DNA of 56,251 bases from an uncultured Mycoplasmatota bacterium (GCA_948467605.1 CAOKET010000008.1:1-56251); one strand, 5' to 3'; shown: positions 27,896 through 36,115, numbered from the stretch's first letter. Numbers and translations: made by a program. The notes: generated from the sequence alone by a model not told the origin.

Positions 27896-28171
27896 ATGGA
27901 ATCTTTAACTTTAAATGTTCGAGTAGACGCTAATGATAAGAAATGTTTTGAGCAATTTTGTAATAGTGTTGGTATGAATGTTTCAACTGCAGTAAATATG
28001 TTTATCAAAGCAGTATTAAGAGAACAAAAATTACCATTTGAAGTACGTTCAGATGATTTTGAAGAAACAATCTACAACAAATTAAAAGAAGCAGAACAAG
28101 AAATGGATAAAACAACAAAGCGATATACTAAAGATGAGATTATAAAAAGCATAGATGATATTATAGGATAA
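27896..28171 (+). CDS. RelB/DinJ family antitoxin
   Basis: A 91-residue protein whose N-terminus (LTLNVRVDANDKKCFEQFCNSVGMNVSTAVNMFIKAVLREQKLPFEV) is the ribbon-helix-helix of RelB/DinJ: a beta strand of alternating residues, then the helix-turn-helix pair with MNVSTAVNMF and the typical LPFE ending. The C-terminal half is charged and likely disordered, wrapping the toxin. ATG 27896 follows GAGGG; an in-frame ATG at 27884 is too close to the promoter and lacks a site. Its partner starts 4 bases after the stop codon. Confidence 0.88.
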   Translation: MESLTLNVRVDANDKKCFEQFCNSVGMNVSTAVNMFIKAVLREQKLPFEVRSDDFEETIYNKLKEAEQEMDKTTKRYTKDEIIKSIDDIIG

Positions 28172-28175
28172 TAGC

Positions 28176-28466
28176 ATGTATAAATTAGAATTTTTACCGA
28201 TTGCAAAAAGCGATATAAACGATATCATTTATTATATTTCTAATAGTTTAAAAAATATTACTGCATCTAGAAAACTTCGAGATTTATTTATTGATAGTCT
28301 TGATAAAATTTTGGAGTTCCCATATGGATATCCTATTTATAAATATAAAAAAAATTTAAAAAATGAATATAGAAGTTTCAAAGTGAAAAATTTTCTTATG
28401 TTTTATACTATTGATGAAAAATATAAAATAATAACTGTTGTTAGAGTTTTATATCAAAAAATGTGA
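28176..28466 (+). CDS. RelE/ParE superfamily toxin
   Basis: A 96-residue protein with the RelE/ParE fold pattern: YKLEFLPIAKSDINDIIYYISNSL (strand then long helix), a second helix with FIDSLDKILEFPYGYPIY, then the strands NEYRSFKVKNFLMFYTIDEKYKIITVVRVLYQKM. The conserved Arg in EYRSFKVKNF and the C-terminal R-V-L-Y-Q match ParE/YoeB-like members. Relatives either cleave ribosome-bound mRNA or poison gyrase; which one applies is not visible. It is translated right after the antitoxin. Confidence 0.85.
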   Translation: MYKLEFLPIAKSDINDIIYYISNSLKNITASRKLRDLFIDSLDKILEFPYGYPIYKYKKNLKNEYRSFKVKNFLMFYTIDEKYKIITVVRVLYQKM

Positions 28467-28632
28467 ATTTTACTAAAATAACTTTATATATAAGGGATAT
28501 ATACCAGATTTTAAGCCACTTTTACTACCGATTTACTACTTTTAAATACAAGATAGATTTTAAACAAAAAATATGCCATCTTTCAAGATGTTACTAAATA
28601 TGGTAAAATATTAGTAATTGGAGGAATAGAAT

Positions 28633-29280
28633 ATGAATAATTATAATTTACTTAAAAATGATAAAGAATTAAATAATATTATTGATTCAATAAATAAAGT
28701 TAATGAAAATAATTTACTAGCCTGTCATGGAAGATATCATACTACATTTGTAATAAACACTATTGAGAAATTACTATCAATACTTAATTTCGAGGAAGAT
28801 ATCATAGAATTAGGAAAAATTGCTGGTCTATTACACGATATAGGTACAATAGAAGGTAAAAAGGGACACGCATATCGAAGTAGTGAAATGTGCATACACT
28901 TTTTAGATAAAACAAACCTATCACAGGAGAACAAAGATACAATAATTCATGCAATTGAAGACCATTCAAATGGGAATGAAATAAATAGTCCAGTTGGGGC
29001 AGCCCTTCTACTTGCAGATAAAATTGATATTTCAAAAAATAGAGTTTTAGAACTAGGAAAACAAGATCGATGGCATAGCAACTTGTTAAATATTGAAGAA
29101 ACTATTTTAACAGTTGAAGATAAAAATATAATAATAAATTATATTGTAAATGATAAATTTTCTAGAGAAATATTATCAGAAGAATGGAAAAAAGGAATAA
29201 CAATTCCTATTAAAGCTAGCAACTATTTTGGTTGTAATTGTATTTTTCAACTTAATGGAAATATAGTTGATTTTGCTTAG
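28633..29280 (+). CDS. HD domain phosphohydrolase
   Basis: The 215-residue protein carries an HD metal-binding domain: CHGRYHTTFVINTIEKLL (~34-51), GKIAGLLHDIGTIEGKKGHAYRSSEMC (~62-88, the HD pair), AIEDHSNG (~107-114) and LLLADKIDISKNR (~124-136). Such domains hydrolyse phosphate esters, often of nucleotides or cyclic dinucleotides. GGAGGA is 8 bases upstream of the ATG. It stands alone in the accessory region after the toxin-antitoxin pair; the 28467-28632 gap holds only an AT-rich stretch with a small CATCTT-TC-AAGATG hairpin. Substrate unknown. Confidence 0.82.
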   Translation: MNNYNLLKNDKELNNIIDSINKVNENNLLACHGRYHTTFVINTIEKLLSILNFEEDIIELGKIAGLLHDIGTIEGKKGHAYRSSEMCIHFLDKTNLSQENKDTIIHAIEDHSNGNEINSPVGAALLLADKIDISKNRVLELGKQDRWHSNLLNIEETILTVEDKNIIINYIVNDKFSREILSEEWKKGITIPIKASNYFGCNCIFQLNGNIVDFA

Positions 29281-29356
29281 AACTATTTGAGCAAATAATT
29301 TATAATTGGGTTTTAATATTATTCTTTAAATTTTAAATTCTGCTACATGCTACATG

Positions 29357-29468
29357 CTTCATAATAAGGGTAATACTATGCCTTATTATGGCGAGGACTT
29401 TAGTGGCTACGCCACTAGTCTCGCTTATAATATTTTTAACTATTATGTCATTGCATAGTAGTTTTTTT
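29357..29468 (+). ncRNA. Candidate structured small RNA with terminator
   Basis: Three hairpins lie in tandem in a gene-free region. First, CATAATAAGG (29360-29369) with CCTTATTATG (29381-29390). Second, GCGAG-ACT-AGTGGC around a TAC loop with its complement ending TCGC at 29424 (two small bulges). Third, ACTATTATG (29439-29447) with CATAGTAGT (29454-29462), followed by TTTTTT, a clear terminator. The loop of hairpin 1 contains ACTATGC, complementary to GCATAGT (29453-29459) in hairpin 3, so a pseudoknot or alternative fold is possible. No known RNA class is recognised. A direct repeat of CTACATG precedes it. Confidence 0.5.
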
Positions 29469-29805
29469 AAACATTTAAATCATACAAAAAATCAATACTA
29501 TAAAATTTACTACTTTTGAAAGTGAAAATATAAGAAATTATAACAATATATGTGATAATCTTCTAAAAATAAAAATATCATAAACGCTTATAAATAAAGG
29601 TTATAAAGACATTTAAGAACATATGAGGAGATACACATAAAAATACAATATTTTTATATGAAAAAATGAATATTAGCAAGATATTAGAACAATAAATTAT
29701 ATTTGTCTAAAAACTTTTATACTGAAATTTTAGGAAAATAATTGTCTGATAAAGACATTCATTATTTTCTTTTTTCATAATATATTTTATAGAGGTGAGC
29801 ATTCT
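29469..29805. other. Gene-poor AT-rich gap
   Basis: Between the structured RNA and the next reading frame I see no supported gene. Every frame is broken by frequent stops. It may be decayed mobile-element sequence, since a decayed ORF6N gene lies immediately downstream. Confidence 0.4.
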
Positions 29806-29907
29806 ATGAGACGAATAAGCAAAAGTGGTGTAAAAAGAAAACTAGATATTAAATATATTCATAAAGATAATGGTATAAAATACCTCTTTAGTAGAATTAT
29901 ATACTAG
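29806..29907 (+). CDS. Possible 33-residue basic small protein or gene remnant
   Basis: ATG 29806 is preceded by a strong AGAGGTGAG site and opens a Lys/Arg-rich frame (starts MRRISKSGVKRKLDIKYIH) ending at TAG 29905. It sits 11 bases before the decayed ORF6N gene. I do not recognise it; it could be a real small basic protein or the first codons of a truncated gene. Confidence 0.35.
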   Translation: MRRISKSGVKRKLDIKYIHKDNGIKYLFSRIIY

Positions 29908-29918
29908 AGAGTTATTTT

Positions 29919-30583
29919 ATGAATAATATAGATATAAAATAATTAAAAATAGAAGATATGATATATGAAATAAGAGGACATCAAGTTATGCTAGAGAGCA
30001 ATTTAGCCAGTTTATTTGGCTATTAAACAAAGCAATTGAATAGGCAGGTACAAAGAAATATTAATAGTTTCCAAATATATATTGTTTTCAACTGACCATA
30101 AATGAGTATAATTTTTTAAGGTGTCATTTTGGTACCTTAAAAAACAAGCGTGTTCATCATATGAAATATCTTCCATATGTATTTACAAAACATGGTATAA
30201 CTATGCTTGCAGGAATACAAAAAAGTGATATTGCTATTGATATGAGTCTCAGAATAGTAGAGACTTTTATATCTATGAAAAAATACATATCAAATAGTTT
30301 AATAGAACATAAACATATAAATAGTTTAGTATTAGAACATGAAATTGATATAAAACTATTGCAAGAATCATTTGATAAATTAAACGAAAATAAAAGTATA
30401 AATGGATTATTCTTTGAAGGACAAATTTATGATTCATATTCTATTTTAATAGACATATTAAATACATCAACCAAAAACATTATTATAATAGATAATAAAT
30501 ATTTATATCATTGTGGAGCATCCCTAAATGATTTAGGCAAGAAATGTTTTGCAATAGTAAAAATTGAAAATAAAATTTGGTGA
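29919..30583 (+). pseudogene. Decayed ORF6N-PLD gene, paralogue of 26598-27491
   Basis: From ATG 29919 the ORF6N start (IEDMIYEIRGHQVMLESNLASLFGY) is recognisable but carries in-frame TAA codons at 29940 and 30024 and then shifts frame. The second half reads on from ~30120 (RCHFGTLKNKRVHHMKYLPYVFTKHGITMLAGI) to 30583. In the PLD part NIIIIDNKYLYHCGASLNDLGKKC fuses the first strand straight to the end of the domain. Compared with the intact copy, ~60 residues including the H-x-R catalytic block are deleted. Stops, a frameshift and a deletion together make this a pseudogene. Confidence 0.85.
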
Positions 30584-30663
30584 GATATGTTAAATAATTA
30601 TATAATAGATATGATATAATTAGATTAATAGAAAAATAAATATAAAGTAGAAGGTTAAGTAAA

Positions 30664-31242
30664 ATGAATAGTGAATTTTCTAACATATTAAAACCATTTA
30701 AAATAATTTTTATAATTCTAATTATAGAGTTTCTTTTAACATTTTCTTTTTTTACTGCATACTATGCTAAGTACGACAAGAATTTATTTGAAGTAAAAAT
30801 AAATGACAATTTAATTAAATGTTATTACAGTGAAAAATATAGTAATGGCTTTATAATTAACACAGGTACTTCTGATTATAATGATGTTGAGAATGATATA
30901 AATGAAATTGAGTTTAATAATAAAGTGTACCTTGATTTAGATGAATATGAATTATATTATAAAAATGGAAATAGGGCATCTGCAATAACTGATTGGCACA
31001 AAAACGAAAATCTAAATTATAAAAAGGTTAAGGGTACAACAATAAAACTTCAAATTAAAAGGAAAAACAAAGTATTATATGATGGAGATTATATAAAAGA
31101 TATAAGTGAATATGTAAATGAAAATGGAAGATATTTCATACATATATACTCTACTAGAAAAGAAAATTTAATAACAAAAGTAGAAACTCATATAAGTTTC
31201 AATTTTATATTTGGAGGTGGAAATCATGATGAAAAAAATTAA
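30664..31242 (+). CDS. Membrane-anchored protein of unknown function
   Basis: The 192-residue protein has one N-terminal hydrophobic helix (~14-36, IIFIILIIEFLLTFSFFTAYYA), after which an extracytoplasmic domain alternates short beta strands with Asp/Asn/Lys-rich turns (VKINDNLIKCYYSEKYSNGF onward). AAGG lies upstream of the ATG. The last 17 bases overlap the next gene, also a single-pass membrane protein, so they probably act together. I do not recognise the family. Confidence 0.55.
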   Translation: MNSEFSNILKPFKIIFIILIIEFLLTFSFFTAYYAKYDKNLFEVKINDNLIKCYYSEKYSNGFIINTGTSDYNDVENDINEIEFNNKVYLDLDEYELYYKNGNRASAITDWHKNENLNYKKVKGTTIKLQIKRKNKVLYDGDYIKDISEYVNENGRYFIHIYSTRKENLITKVETHISFNFIFGGGNHDEKN

Positions 31243-31630
31243 GCAGCATCTCCACAAATATTTTTTCTATGATATTTTTGCAATTGGTATATTTATATTA
31301 ATTAATATAGTTTTTATAAAATTTATTCATGATAGTAACATTAATAAACAAATCGAAAATGATTATTCTAGTTATAACAATGTTATATATCAATTATATG
31401 AACTAAAACCTTCTATGTTTGATTTTGATGAAAATGATATTGCAGTTTTAAAAATGGACGATTTGGTAAAGACAGTGATAAATGAAGAAGGAATTTATGA
31501 AACAGTGCCCCAGACAATGATACGACTAACTAAAGATCAAGATCAGTGTATGGGATATATAATAGTAAAAAGAAATAACAATAAATTTGATATAGATTAT
31601 TCGCATATATGTGATATGCTTGATTACTAA
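31226..31630 (+). CDS. Small single-pass membrane protein of unknown function
   Basis: A 134-residue product with a basic N-terminus, one helix (~12-32, FFYDIFAIGIFILINIVFIKF) and an extracytoplasmic domain ending in QDQCMGYIIVKRNNNKFDIDYSHICDML, which has two Cys that could pair. Start ATG 31226 (or 31229) follows GGAGGTGG. It overlaps the preceding membrane protein gene by 17 bases. No family recognised. Confidence 0.55.
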   Translation: MMKKIKQHLHKYFFYDIFAIGIFILINIVFIKFIHDSNINKQIENDYSSYNNVIYQLYELKPSMFDFDENDIAVLKMDDLVKTVINEEGIYETVPQTMIRLTKDQDQCMGYIIVKRNNNKFDIDYSHICDMLDY

Positions 31631-31651
31631 TAATAAAAATAAGAGGTATTT

Positions 31652-32224
31652 ATGAATGAAGTAATAATTGAATTAGATAATTTAAAAGATCTTAAAAAAA
31701 TTATAAGAAAAAATAAAGATAATGATAATATAAAAATATTGTTTAAATATAATGGCAAATTATATGAAAAAAAGGATGAAAGTATAAAAGAATATGATAA
31801 ATATCTAGAAGTAATAGAAGCATTTAACATTAAAGATAAAAGAAAACGATTAAGTTATATTTATGATAATTTATGTACTTATTTTGATAATGATATGAAG
31901 AAAAATAACTACTGTGAGTTTAAAAATGGTACGTGTATAGCAAACAGATTAAAAAGGTCAGTTCATGCATATAATGGCTGTTGCTATAAAAGAGGAAAAT
32001 TATGTGAGTTTTTAACCGATAAAGGTTGTATTAACCCTAATCCAACATGCAAGATATTTATGTGTTCATACCTTAATAAAGTAAAAAAAGTACCAAATTA
32101 TGATACTAGGAAAATACTAATTACATCATGCTTCTTAGATTTAAAAGGACATAATTTTTTTAAATCTAACTATTTTATAACTAAGAGTGAATTTATAGAT
32201 AAATATATTAATAAAGTAGGGTAA
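31652..32224 (+). CDS. Cysteine-rich protein, possible metal or Fe-S binding
   Basis: The 190-residue protein has a charged helical N-terminus (~1-65) and a C-terminal half with ten Cys: NLCTYF, NNYCEFKNGTCIANR, NGCCYKRGKLCEF, DKGCINPNPTCKIFMCSYL and ITSCFLD. The spacing suggests a Zn or Fe-S site. I cannot name the family. It lies tail-to-tail with the Crp/Fnr regulator, overlapping its 3' end by 17 bases, close to the anaerobic nrdDG genes. A redox or metal role is plausible but inferred from context. Confidence 0.6.
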   Translation: MNEVIIELDNLKDLKKIIRKNKDNDNIKILFKYNGKLYEKKDESIKEYDKYLEVIEAFNIKDKRKRLSYIYDNLCTYFDNDMKKNNYCEFKNGTCIANRLKRSVHAYNGCCYKRGKLCEFLTDKGCINPNPTCKIFMCSYLNKVKKVPNYDTRKILITSCFLDLKGHNFFKSNYFITKSEFIDKYINKVG

Positions 32225-32837
32225 TTTTTTTGCCTATTATTTCTATAAATCCTTCGTCTTTTAAATTCTTTAATTCTCTTGTCATAGCACTTCTATCAGT
32301 TGCTAAATATTCAGCAAGTTCAGTAAAACTAATTTGTAGGTATATTTTTTTAGAACCACTTTTTTTAGATGAAATTTTAAAATATTCAAGTAATCTATTT
32401 CTTATAGTTTTTTTTGTTAGAATTTCTATTCTTTCATTTTTTAATTTCATACTATTAGAAGTTATTTGAAGTAAATTTTTAATAAACTTATTATAGAATA
32501 TACAATTATTATAATCTTTTAAAATAACCCTATCATATTCAATTATAGCAATTTTAGTATCCTCTTTTGTAATAATATCATATTCACTATTAGAAACTGA
32601 TAATATAGTTGAACCAAATACATCATTTTCATATAACTCATTAGTTATTATTCTATTTCCATTATAATCATTTCTAATTATTTGTATACATCCAGATAAT
32701 ATAATAAAAAATGTATTATCATTTTTGGACCTTGACAATATAGTTAACTCTTTTTTAAATGTAAATATATCAGCCTCTATTAATTTCAATAATTTATCTT
32801 TATCCTCTGTAGCAATACCATTAAATATATTTATCAT
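32208..32837 (-). CDS. Crp/Fnr family transcriptional regulator
   Basis: The 209-residue protein has a cyclic-nucleotide-like effector beta barrel (~15-120: FFIILSGCIQIIRNDYNGNRII, ENDVFG), a dimer helix, and a C-terminal winged helix (~150-209) with FTELAEYLATDRSAMTRELKNLKDEGFIEIIGKKITLL. Only two Cys are present and neither forms an FNR-type N-terminal Fe-S cluster, so it is not a classical oxygen-sensing FNR; the ligand is unknown. It is transcribed away from nrdD, with a perfect palindrome between them, suggesting it controls nrdDG and perhaps itself. Confidence 0.88.
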   Translation of the reverse strand: MINIFNGIATEDKDKLLKLIEADIFTFKKELTILSRSKNDNTFFIILSGCIQIIRNDYNGNRIITNELYENDVFGSTILSVSNSEYDIITKEDTKIAIIEYDRVILKDYNNCIFYNKFIKNLLQITSNSMKLKNERIEILTKKTIRNRLLEYFKISSKKSGSKKIYLQISFTELAEYLATDRSAMTRELKNLKDEGFIEIIGKKITLLY

Positions 32838-32877
32838 ATTTACACCTCATAATTAAATAATATCATATTTTCAAAAA

Positions 32878-32893
32878 TGTTGCAATTGCAACA
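32878..32893. promoter_or_regulatory. Palindromic operator between the Crp/Fnr regulator and nrdD
   Basis: TGTTGCAATTGCAACA is a perfect 16-base palindrome centred at 32885.5 in the 116-base divergent intergenic region. Its shape (two TTGCA half-sites) suits a Crp/Fnr dimer. It lies 41-42 bases before the predicted nrdD transcription start. Confidence 0.65.
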
Positions 32894-32912
32894 ATGCTTT
32901 TCGCCTAGGTTG

Positions 32913-32920
32913 TGTTATAT
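32913..32920 (+). promoter_or_regulatory. Extended -10 element of nrdD, likely activator-dependent
   Basis: TGTTATAT: a TG followed by TTATAT (32915-32920), with no recognisable -35 box 17 bases upstream. The predicted start near 32927 puts the palindrome at about -41.5, the class II activator position. nrdD translation starts at GTG 32954 after AGGAGGT. Confidence 0.5.
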
Positions 32921-32953
32921 TAGTTATGATTTGGAAAGTAGGAGGTAGTATTT

Positions 32954-35113
32954 GTGAAAGTAATAAAAAGAGAAGGATATATGGTAGATTATTGCCCAGA
33001 TAAAATAGAAGCGGCAATACAAAAAGCAAATTTAGAAGTAGATGAGGAACAACAGGCTTCTAATGCCCAAATAAAAAATATCATAAAATATATTGAAAAA
33101 TTAGGCAAAAAACGTATGTTAGTTGAAGACATACAAGATATTATTGAAATGAAATTAATGTCAATTGGTAAATATGAACTTGCTAAAAAGTATATTACAT
33201 ATAGATATACAAGAGAATTAGTAAGAAAAAGCAATACAACAGATTTAGCAATTAAAGAACTAATTGATGGAGAAAGTGAGTATTGGAATACTGAAAATTC
33301 AAATAAAAATGCTAAAATAGTTACTACTCAAAGAGATTATTTAGCAGGAATAACTAGTGTTGATATAACAAGAAGGTTTTTACTTCCAGAGGATATTGTT
33401 AAAGCACATGACGAAGGAATAATACATTTCCATGATGCTGATTATTTTGCACAAAATGCTTTACACAATTGTGACTTAATAAACTTAGATGATATGCTTC
33501 AAAATGGTACTAATATAAATGGTATTATGATAGAAAAACCACATAGATTTTTAACTGCTATGACGATTGCAACACAAATAATAACAGCAGTAGCGTCTTC
33601 CCAATATGGAGGTGCAACTATCACACTTACACATCTAGCACCATTTGTTAGAGAAAGTTACAATAAATACTTGAAAAAATATGAACAAAGAAAACTAACT
33701 AAAGAGCAATGTGAAAAGTTTGCTAAAGAAGATCTTGCAAAAGAAATTACTGATGGAGTTCAAACATTCCAATATCAAATAAATTCAATGACAACTACAA
33801 ATGGACAAGCACCATTCTTAAGTGTTTGTATGTACTTAGGCGAAACAGATGAATATAAAGAAGAATTAGCAATGATTATCGAGGAAACTTTAAAGCAACG
33901 TATTGAAGGTATGAAAAATGATAAAGGTGTTTATATAACACCAGCATTTCCAAAACTTTTATATGTTCTTGAAGAAGATAATATTAAAGAAGATGGCAAA
34001 TATTACTATTTAACTAAATTAGCAGCAGAGTGTACTGCAAAACGCATGGTACCAGATTATATTTCCGAGAAAATGATGAAAAAACTTAAAATCGACAAAA
34101 ATGGAAATGGTAACTGTTATCCATGTATGGGATGTCGTTCATTCCTAACCCCTTATGTAGATGATAATGGTAAACCAAAATACTATGGTAGATTTAACCA
34201 AGGAGTTGTTACGGTAAACTTAGTAGATGTAGCACTTACTGCTGATAAAGATTTTGATCTTTTCTGGAAGGTATTTGATGAAAGACTAGAACTATGTCAT
34301 AGGGCCTTACAAATAAGACATAAGAGATTAAGTAAAGTAAACTCAAATGCAGCACCTATATTATGGCAATATGGAGCACTTGCGAGATTAAATAAGGGGG
34401 AAAGTATACATGAATTACTACACCATGGATATTCAACTATTTCACTTGGTTATGCAGGACTTTATGAATGCGTAAAACATATGACAGGTAAAAGTCACAC
34501 AGATAATGGTGAAGGTAAAGAGTTTGGACTTAAAGTAATGCAAAGAATGGTTGATAAATGTAATGAATGGAAGAAAGAAGAAGACATTGATTACAGTGTA
34601 TATGGAACTCCTATTGAATCAACTACTTATAAATTTGCTAAATGTTTAAGAGAAAGATTTGGTAAAATAAAAGGAATTACAGATAGAGACTATATAACTA
34701 ATTCATATCATGTACCAGTATTTGAAGAAATAGATGCATTTACAAAATTAAAATTAGAAAGTGAATTTCAACAGCTAAGTCCAGGTGGAGCAATTTCATA
34801 TGTTGAAACACCAAATTTAACTAATAACTTGGATGTAGTAATAGAAATTATTAAATTCATATATGACAACATAATGTATGCAGAATTAAATACAAAATCG
34901 GATTATTGCCAAGAATGTGGCTATACTGGTGAAATACTAATAGATGATAATCTTGAATGGTATTGTCCAAATTGTGGTAATAGAGATCACGATAAATTAA
35001 ATGTTGCTAGACGTACATGTGGTTATATAGGTGCTAACTTCTGGAATAAAGGAAGGACACAAGAAATAAAAGAAAGAGTAATACATGTAGATAATAAAGA
35101 TGATGATGAGTAA
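32954..35113 (+). CDS. nrdD: Anaerobic (class III) ribonucleoside-triphosphate reductase
   Basis: Reduces NTPs to dNTPs using a glycyl radical installed by NrdG. The 719-residue protein starts with an ATP-cone (~1-95, VIKREGYMVDYCPDKIEAAI), continues into the ten-stranded barrel (HFHDADYFAQNALHNCDLINL, NGQAPFLSVCMYL, CYPCMGCRSFLTPY), and ends with the zinc site CQECGYTG/CPNCGN and the radical loop ARRTCGYIGANFWNKGR. Start is GTG with AGGAGGT upstream. nrdG and dut follow in the same operon, a dNTP-supply unit for anaerobic growth. Confidence 0.97.
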   Translation: MKVIKREGYMVDYCPDKIEAAIQKANLEVDEEQQASNAQIKNIIKYIEKLGKKRMLVEDIQDIIEMKLMSIGKYELAKKYITYRYTRELVRKSNTTDLAIKELIDGESEYWNTENSNKNAKIVTTQRDYLAGITSVDITRRFLLPEDIVKAHDEGIIHFHDADYFAQNALHNCDLINLDDMLQNGTNINGIMIEKPHRFLTAMTIATQIITAVASSQYGGATITLTHLAPFVRESYNKYLKKYEQRKLTKEQCEKFAKEDLAKEITDGVQTFQYQINSMTTTNGQAPFLSVCMYLGETDEYKEELAMIIEETLKQRIEGMKNDKGVYITPAFPKLLYVLEEDNIKEDGKYYYLTKLAAECTAKRMVPDYISEKMMKKLKIDKNGNGNCYPCMGCRSFLTPYVDDNGKPKYYGRFNQGVVTVNLVDVALTADKDFDLFWKVFDERLELCHRALQIRHKRLSKVNSNAAPILWQYGALARLNKGESIHELLHHGYSTISLGYAGLYECVKHMTGKSHTDNGEGKEFGLKVMQRMVDKCNEWKKEEDIDYSVYGTPIESTTYKFAKCLRERFGKIKGITDRDYITNSYHVPVFEEIDAFTKLKLESEFQQLSPGGAISYVETPNLTNNLDVVIEIIKFIYDNIMYAELNTKSDYCQECGYTGEILIDDNLEWYCPNCGNRDHDKLNVARRTCGYIGANFWNKGRTQEIKERVIHVDNKDDDE

Positions 35114-35114
35114 T

Positions 35115-35624
35115 ATGAGATATAATAAAATAAGAAAAATGGATGTATCAAATGGTCCAGGGGTCAGGGTGTCAATATTTATGCAAGGATGTACATTTAA
35201 TTGTAAGAGTTGCTTTAACCCTGAAACTCATGATTTTAATGGTGGAAAAGAATTTACTTGTGATACAATAAATAGAGTTCTTGAACTATGCTCTAAAGAA
35301 TATATTGTTGGCCTATCAATTTTAGGTGGAGAACCACTTAATCCAAAAAATATTGATGGCTCAACTAAACTTGCACGCATATTTAAAGAAAAATATCCTA
35401 ATAAAACACTTTGGATATGGAGTGGATATTTATTTGACGAATATTTAAAAGATAAAGAGATATTAAACTATATAGATGTATTAGTAGATGGCTTATTTAA
35501 AGAAGAACTTAGTAATCCAACTTTAAAATGGAGAGGTTCGTCTAATCAAAGAGTAATAGATGTAAAAAAATCTTTAAATAATAAAAGTATAGTATTATTT
35601 GAAAATGAAGAAGTAACAGTATAA
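35115..35624 (+). CDS. nrdG: Anaerobic ribonucleotide reductase activating enzyme (radical SAM)
   Basis: Installs the glycyl radical on NrdD. The 169-residue product has the NrdG opening MRYNKIRKMDVSNGPGVRVSIFMQGC and the Fe-S motif CTFNCKSC (Cx3Cx2C). SILGGEPL and TLWIWSGYLFDEYL follow. Several ATGs are possible; ATG 35115 aligns best with family starts and lies one base past the nrdD stop, implying coupled translation, while 35100 and 35106 would overlap nrdD. Confidence 0.95.
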   Translation: MRYNKIRKMDVSNGPGVRVSIFMQGCTFNCKSCFNPETHDFNGGKEFTCDTINRVLELCSKEYIVGLSILGGEPLNPKNIDGSTKLARIFKEKYPNKTLWIWSGYLFDEYLKDKEILNYIDVLVDGLFKEELSNPTLKWRGSSNQRVIDVKKSLNNKSIVLFENEEVTV

Positions 35625-35633
35625 GGAGTGTTT

Positions 35634-36092
35634 ATGAAAATTAGAGGTTTTGAAATTGCAAAAGGATATGAGGATAAAAATATTAATTTACCAATAAGAA
35701 AGACAAAAAGCTCAGCAGGTTATGACTTTGAAGCAGCAGAAGATTGTGTAATTGAACCATTTAAACATGGAGTAAAACCAACGCTAGTAAAAACAGGTAT
35801 AAAAGCATATATGCAAGATGATGAATATTTAATGCTATGTAATAGAAGTTCTAATCCAGGTAAAAGAGGTCTTGTACTTTCTAATGGTGTTGGAATAGTA
35901 GATGCAGATTATTATGGAAACGACGATAACGATGGTTTAATAATGTTTTCATTCTATAACATAAAAGAAGAACCAGTAGAAATTAAAAAAGGTGATACTA
36001 TAGGACAAGGTATATTTGTAAAATATAATATAGCAGATTTAGATGATGCAACAGGAGCGCGTACTGGTGGATTTGGATCAACAGATAAATAA
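35634..36092 (+). CDS. dut: dUTP diphosphatase
   Basis: Hydrolyses dUTP to dUMP and PPi, keeping uracil out of DNA. The 152-residue trimeric-type dUTPase shows motif 1 (TKSSAGYDFEA), motif 2 (CNRSSNPGKRGLVLSN), motif 3 (GVGIVDADYYGNDDNDG), motif 4 (KKGDTIGQGIFVKY) and the glycine-rich C-terminal arm GARTGGFGSTDK. ATG 35634 with AAGGAG upstream. It follows nrdG by 9 bases; pairing it with NrdDG fits dNTP pool management. Confidence 0.94.
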   Translation: MKIRGFEIAKGYEDKNINLPIRKTKSSAGYDFEAAEDCVIEPFKHGVKPTLVKTGIKAYMQDDEYLMLCNRSSNPGKRGLVLSNGVGIVDADYYGNDDNDGLIMFSFYNIKEEPVEIKKGDTIGQGIFVKYNIADLDDATGARTGGFGSTDK

Positions 36093-36115
36093 GAATCTTG
36101 ACGATTCTTTTTTTT
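36091..36115 (+). terminator. Intrinsic terminator after dut
   Basis: AAGAATC (36091-36097), TTGAC loop, GATTCTT (36103-36109), T-run to 36115. Confidence 0.85.

Noticed and set aside
29360..29462. Retron or type III toxin-antitoxin RNA
   Set aside because: No reverse transcriptase or ToxN-like toxin gene nearby, and there is no tandem-repeat RNA structure of the type III kind.
30483..30686. Minus-strand frame over the end of the ORF6N pseudogene
   Set aside because: Overlaps recognisable plus-strand coding traces and the next gene's start; no start signal.
26598..36115. Whole interval as one intact prophage or ICE
   Set aside because: No integrase, structural, conjugation or replication genes are present, and housekeeping genes (nrdD, nrdG, dut) lie inside it.
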